A stretch of 26,671 bases of DNA from JAKGBX01 sp965366835 (GTDB taxonomy: Bacteria; Pseudomonadota; Alphaproteobacteria; Rhodobacterales; Rhodobacteraceae), in the NCBI GenBank assembly GCA_965366835.1, contig CBDUGF010000041.1, positions 1-26,671 on the forward strand, in the 5' to 3' direction. Position 1 is the first letter of the stretch; each line of letters opens with the position of its first letter. The notes beneath the pieces were generated by a model, which was given only the letters and a program-made list of their open reading frames with translations, did not search any database and was not told the origin of the DNA. Made by a program: the position numbers and the translations under genes. This document shows positions 24,383-26,671 of the stretch, one piece after another.

Positions 24383-25480
24383 TCATGTGCCCCCGGCCAG
24401 CTCTTCCACCAGCCGCACCAATTCATCCGTCGCCTCGGGCTTGCCCACGCTCGACGCCGCCTGCGCCATCGCCAGCGCGCCTTGAGGCTGGCTCAACACC
24501 GTCGCGATCTGCTCTGTCATCGCCGCCACGCTCAACTGGCTCTCGGGGATCACGATGGCGCCGCCCGCCGCGGCCAGGCCGCGCGCATTGGCGCTCTGGT
24601 GATCCCCCGCCGCGGCGGCATAGGGGATCAGGATCGCCGGCCGCCCGATCACCGAGATATCGGCGACCGAGGAAGCGCCCGCGCGCGAGATCACCAGCTG
24701 CGCCTCGCTCATCCGGCGCGGCACGTCGTGAAAGAACGGCTGCACATCCGCGGCAATGCCCTGCTCGGCATAATACTGTTTTACCCGCTCACCATCCTCG
24801 TCACGCGCCTGATGGCTCACGCGCACATATTGCAGCATCTCCCCGGGCAGCTCGGCAATCGCCGGAGGTATCACATCGCTCAGGATGCGCGCACCCTGGC
24901 TGCCGCCGATCACCAGGATCGACATCGGGTAGTCGCCCGGCGTGATATAGGCGGCATTGGCCCGCTCCAGCACCGCGGCGCGCACCGGGTTGCCGGTGTG
25001 AATCGCCTCGATCCCCTCGGGCAGATCGGTCGGCCAGGTGCCGCAAGCCACGACATCGACCCGCCTTGCAAAGATTCGGTTCACCCGCCCCAGCACGCCG
25101 TTCTGCTCATGAATCATCCGCGGCAAGCGCAGCACCCAGGCCGCAGCCATCGCCGGAATCGCCGGATAGCCGCCAAATCCGACCACCACATCAGGCCGGT
25201 CGCGCCGCATCCGCCAGATCTGGCCCAGCACACCGCCGGCGATGCGAAACGGCGTCACCAGCTTCGCCAGCAGCCCGCCGCGGGCAAAGGTGGCGCTCGC
25301 CACCTGTTCGATCTCGACCGAATGGGGAAAGCCGCCGGTATAGCGCGCGCCGCGCGCGTCGGTCGACAGCTTCACCCGCCAGCCCTTGCGCAGCATCACC
25401 TCGGCCAGCGCCTGGGCCGGGAACATATGCCCGCCGGTGCCCCCCGCCGCGATCACCAATAGCCTCTGCCGCTCCGCCAT
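24383..25480 (-). CDS. murG: Lipid II synthase glycosyltransferase MurG
   Basis: The product is 365 residues. It transfers GlcNAc to lipid I on the inner face of the membrane, making lipid II. The glycine-rich loop GGTGGH (13-18), GFGGYP (101-106), HEQN (124-127), GGSQGA (192-197) and the C-terminal FF.DVP...ISRAGASSVAD region are all present, so it is a normal-length active-looking enzyme. The ATG at 25,480 has GGAG six bases upstream; that motif is the end of the repeat that separates murG from ftsW. MurG hands its product to the flippase and to FtsW-type synthases, whose gene lies just upstream. Confidence 0.98.
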   Translation of the reverse strand: MAERQRLLVIAAGGTGGHMFPAQALAEVMLRKGWRVKLSTDARGARYTGGFPHSVEIEQVASATFARGGLLAKLVTPFRIAGGVLGQIWRMRRDRPDVVVGFGGYPAIPAMAAAWVLRLPRMIHEQNGVLGRVNRIFARRVDVVACGTWPTDLPEGIEAIHTGNPVRAAVLERANAAYITPGDYPMSILVIGGSQGARILSDVIPPAIAELPGEMLQYVRVSHQARDEDGERVKQYYAEQGIAADVQPFFHDVPRRMSEAQLVISRAGASSVADISVIGRPAILIPYAAAAGDHQSANARGLAAAGGAIVIPESQLSVAAMTEQIATVLSQPQGALAMAQAASSVGKPEATDELVRLVEELAGGT

Positions 25481-25488
25481 CTCAAACT

Positions 25489-25523
25489 CCGTAGGGCGCG
25501 CATCCCGCGCACCGTTCCGTCAG
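25489..25523 (-). repeat. GC-rich repeat between ftsW and murG (copy 2)
   Basis: Its right part (25,499-25,523) matches the clc copy at 5232-5256 in 22 of 25 bases, and its left end CCGTAGGG (25,489-25,496) matches the murB-proximal copy at 20,746. On the minus strand GGTGCGC and GCGCGCC pair with one wobble around GGGAT. It contains the ftsW stop codon (25,520-25,522) and ends in the ribosome site of murG. Confidence 0.65.
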
Positions 25524-26548
25524 CGCCCGCGCGCCCGGAAAATCTCGTCGATCCCGCCCTGCGGCCGCGACCGCGTAAAGGCCAGCAACATGCCCACGGC
25601 AATACCGCCCGCAATCAGCGACGAACCGCCATAGCTCACGAACGGCAGCGTCATCCCCTTGGCCGGCAGCAGCCGCACCGCCACGCCCATGTTGATCATC
25701 GCCTGCACCCCGAACATCACCGCGAGGCCGGTCCCGGCCAGCCGGATGAACGGATCGCGCTCGTGGATGAGCCGCAGCAGCGAGCGCACGACGACGCTCG
25801 CATAGAGCGCAATGATGGCCAGCACAAGCACCAGCCCGTATTCCTCGGCGGCAACCGCGATGATGAAATCGGTATGGGCATCCGGCAGGCTCCATTTCAC
25901 CTGCCCCTCGCCGACGCCGACACCGAAGAAACCGCCCTCGCGGATCGCGTTGGCGGCATAGCCGAGTTGGGTGCGCGGATCGACGTCGGGGTTGAGAAAT
26001 CCGTCGATCCGGCGCGCGAAATGTTCCGACGAGTTATAGGCAAACGAACCGCCCAGAACGACCAACCCGGCAATGATCACCAAGAGGATCATCGGCGCCC
26101 CGGCCACGAAATAGATCACCCCCCAGCCGAACAGGATCAGCGCCGCCTGGCCGAAATCGGGCTGCAGCGCCAGCATCAGCACGATCGCCGCGGCCAGCAG
26201 CAATGACAGTGTCTTGCCGGGCGGGCCGTTGATTTCCTGGCTCGCCGCCATCATCCACGCCGCCACCACGATGAAACCCGGCTTGAGAAACTCGCTCGGT
26301 TGCAGGCTGGCGAAACCCATCGAATACCAGCGTACCGCACCCTTGCCGAAATCGGTGCCGAAAAACGGCAGCCCGGCCATCGCGACAAAAGCGATCAGGA
26401 AGCCCACAACCGCCAGACGCCGCACCAGATCGGGGCTCATCATCGAGGTGATCAGCATCGCCAGGATCGCCACACCTCCGAACACCCCCTGGCGCATCAC
26501 GTAATGGAACGCCCCGAAGCCGTTCTTTTCGGCCAGCGGCGGCGACGC
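25520..26548 (-). CDS. ftsW: FtsW (SEDS septal peptidoglycan polymerase), N-terminus lost at a junction
   Basis: The recognisable FtsW part is 342 residues and membrane-embedded throughout. Motifs seen are LQPSEFLKPG, AHTDFIIAVAAEEYG (with the Asp expected to be catalytic in SEDS enzymes) and KGMTLPFVSYGGSS. FtsW-like sequence can be followed back through ASPPLAEKNGFGAFHYVMRQ to about 26,548. There it ends: the frame runs to a TGA at 26,576-26,578 with no ATG or SD. Relatives are about 385 residues, so roughly 45 residues including the first membrane helix are missing. GTG at 26,500 is not a native start. The gene is either broken in the organism or cut by an assembly error. FtsW polymerises lipid II at the septum with a class B PBP. 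Confidence 0.9.
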   Translation of the reverse strand, partial: ASPPLAEKNGFGAFHYVMRQGVFGGVAILAMLITSMMSPDLVRRLAVVGFLIAFVAMAGLPFFGTDFGKGAVRWYSMGFASLQPSEFLKPGFIVVAAWMMAASQEINGPPGKTLSLLLAAAIVLMLALQPDFGQAALILFGWGVIYFVAGAPMILLVIIAGLVVLGGSFAYNSSEHFARRIDGFLNPDVDPRTQLGYAANAIREGGFFGVGVGEGQVKWSLPDAHTDFIIAVAAEEYGLVLVLAIIALYASVVVRSLLRLIHERDPFIRLAGTGLAVMFGVQAMINMGVAVRLLPAKGMTLPFVSYGGSSLIAGGIAVGMLLAFTRSRPQGGIDEIFRARGR

Positions 26549-26606
26549 GATCGATTCTCTCCCGCTGCTCGTCGGTCAGGTACACCTGAGTGCGTGTCGA
26601 TGACAT
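26538..26606 (-). pseudogene. Start of a ribbon-helix-helix (CopG/antitoxin-like) gene, truncated
   Basis: The first 21-23 codons from the ATG at 26,606 read MSSTRTQVYLTDEQRERIDR and then VA. This is the typical first strand and helix of ribbon-helix-helix DNA-binding proteins, which are often antitoxins of toxin-antitoxin pairs. After Val21-Ala23 the frame runs out of phase through the ftsW gene and makes no sense as protein, so the gene is cut at the junction. Twenty residues are too few to assign a subfamily, and any toxin partner is outside the window or absent. Confidence 0.5.
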
Positions 26607-26624
26607 ACATCTACTATATACACC
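26607..26624 (-). promoter_or_regulatory. Possible -10 element and operator of the antitoxin-like gene
   Basis: Immediately before the ATG the minus strand reads TGTATATAGTAGATGT. TATAGT is a good -10 match six bases from the ATG, as in a leaderless message. TGTAT occurs twice (once overlapping the start codon), which could be an autoregulatory site. No -35 is clear. This AT-rich stretch is unlike the rest of the window. Confidence 0.3.
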
Positions 26625-26671
26625 ACTCGAACTCCCTGGCTAGCGCATATCGCCGGCCCTATCCCCACCCC

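Noticed and set aside
21839..25462. A 1207-codon plus-strand open frame across the permease, murC and murG
   Set aside because: It is a shadow frame rich in His, Arg and Gln, opposite three clear genes, with no motif and no ribosome site.
1..26671. CRISPR arrays, tRNA or rRNA genes, prophage, IS elements, and biosynthetic or defence clusters
   Set aside because: No direct-repeat array, cloverleaf-like sequence, transposase or integrase was seen. Apart from the small insert near cobT and the right end, the window reads as ordinary chromosomal core.

Overview
The window looks like a chromosomal segment of a GC-rich alphaproteobacterium of the Rhodobacterales (Roseobacter group). The evidence is the aerobic cobaltochelatase pair cobS-cobT, the gene order of the minus-strand division/cell-wall cluster with two DUF2484-type small membrane proteins beside murB, the FtsZ tail, and GGTGCGYG-type intergenic palindromes that I recall as common in this group. 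Assignments rest on motifs read by eye; no database search was run.

Left part (1-10.3 kb): the 3' end of cobS; a small AT-rich two-helix membrane protein wedged between cobS and cobT; cobT; an M24B aminopeptidase P; and a DUF427 protein, all on the plus strand. A ClC-type chloride transporter follows on the minus strand. Divergent from it are an FAD-linked D-lactate dehydrogenase/GlcD-like oxidase and a protein that joins a LuxR-type DNA-binding domain to an alpha/beta-hydrolase fold whose catalytic residues look degenerate. A strong intrinsic terminator closes this half at about 10.5 kb.

Right part (10.5-26.55 kb): all minus strand, so it is transcribed from high to low coordinates. The order is ftsW, murG, murC, amino-acid permease, two tandem DUF2484 proteins, a 97-residue membrane protein, murB, ddl, ftsQ, ftsA, ftsZ, lpxC, bamD, recN. 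MurC, MurB, Ddl and MurG make and assemble peptidoglycan precursors. FtsW, FtsQ, FtsA and FtsZ run septation. LpxC commits to lipid A synthesis, BamD helps assemble outer-membrane proteins, and RecN repairs breaks. Several genes overlap or nearly touch, which points to translational coupling. A good sigma70-like promoter precedes lpxC, and a terminator separates ftsZ from lpxC.

The last ~125 bases do not fit. The ftsW reading frame loses its N-terminus at about 26,538-26,548 and is joined, across a GC-rich stretch that fits both proteins, to the start of a ribbon-helix-helix antitoxin-like gene. This is either a real rearrangement or an assembly chimera at the sequence end.

Most of the window is ordinary core genome. 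The parts most worth a second look are the LuxR/pseudo-hydrolase fusion, the AT-rich insert in the cobaltochelatase operon, the permease plus paired DUF2484 genes inside the mur cluster, the palindromic elements that overlap stop codons, the small leader structure in front of recN, and the ftsW junction.
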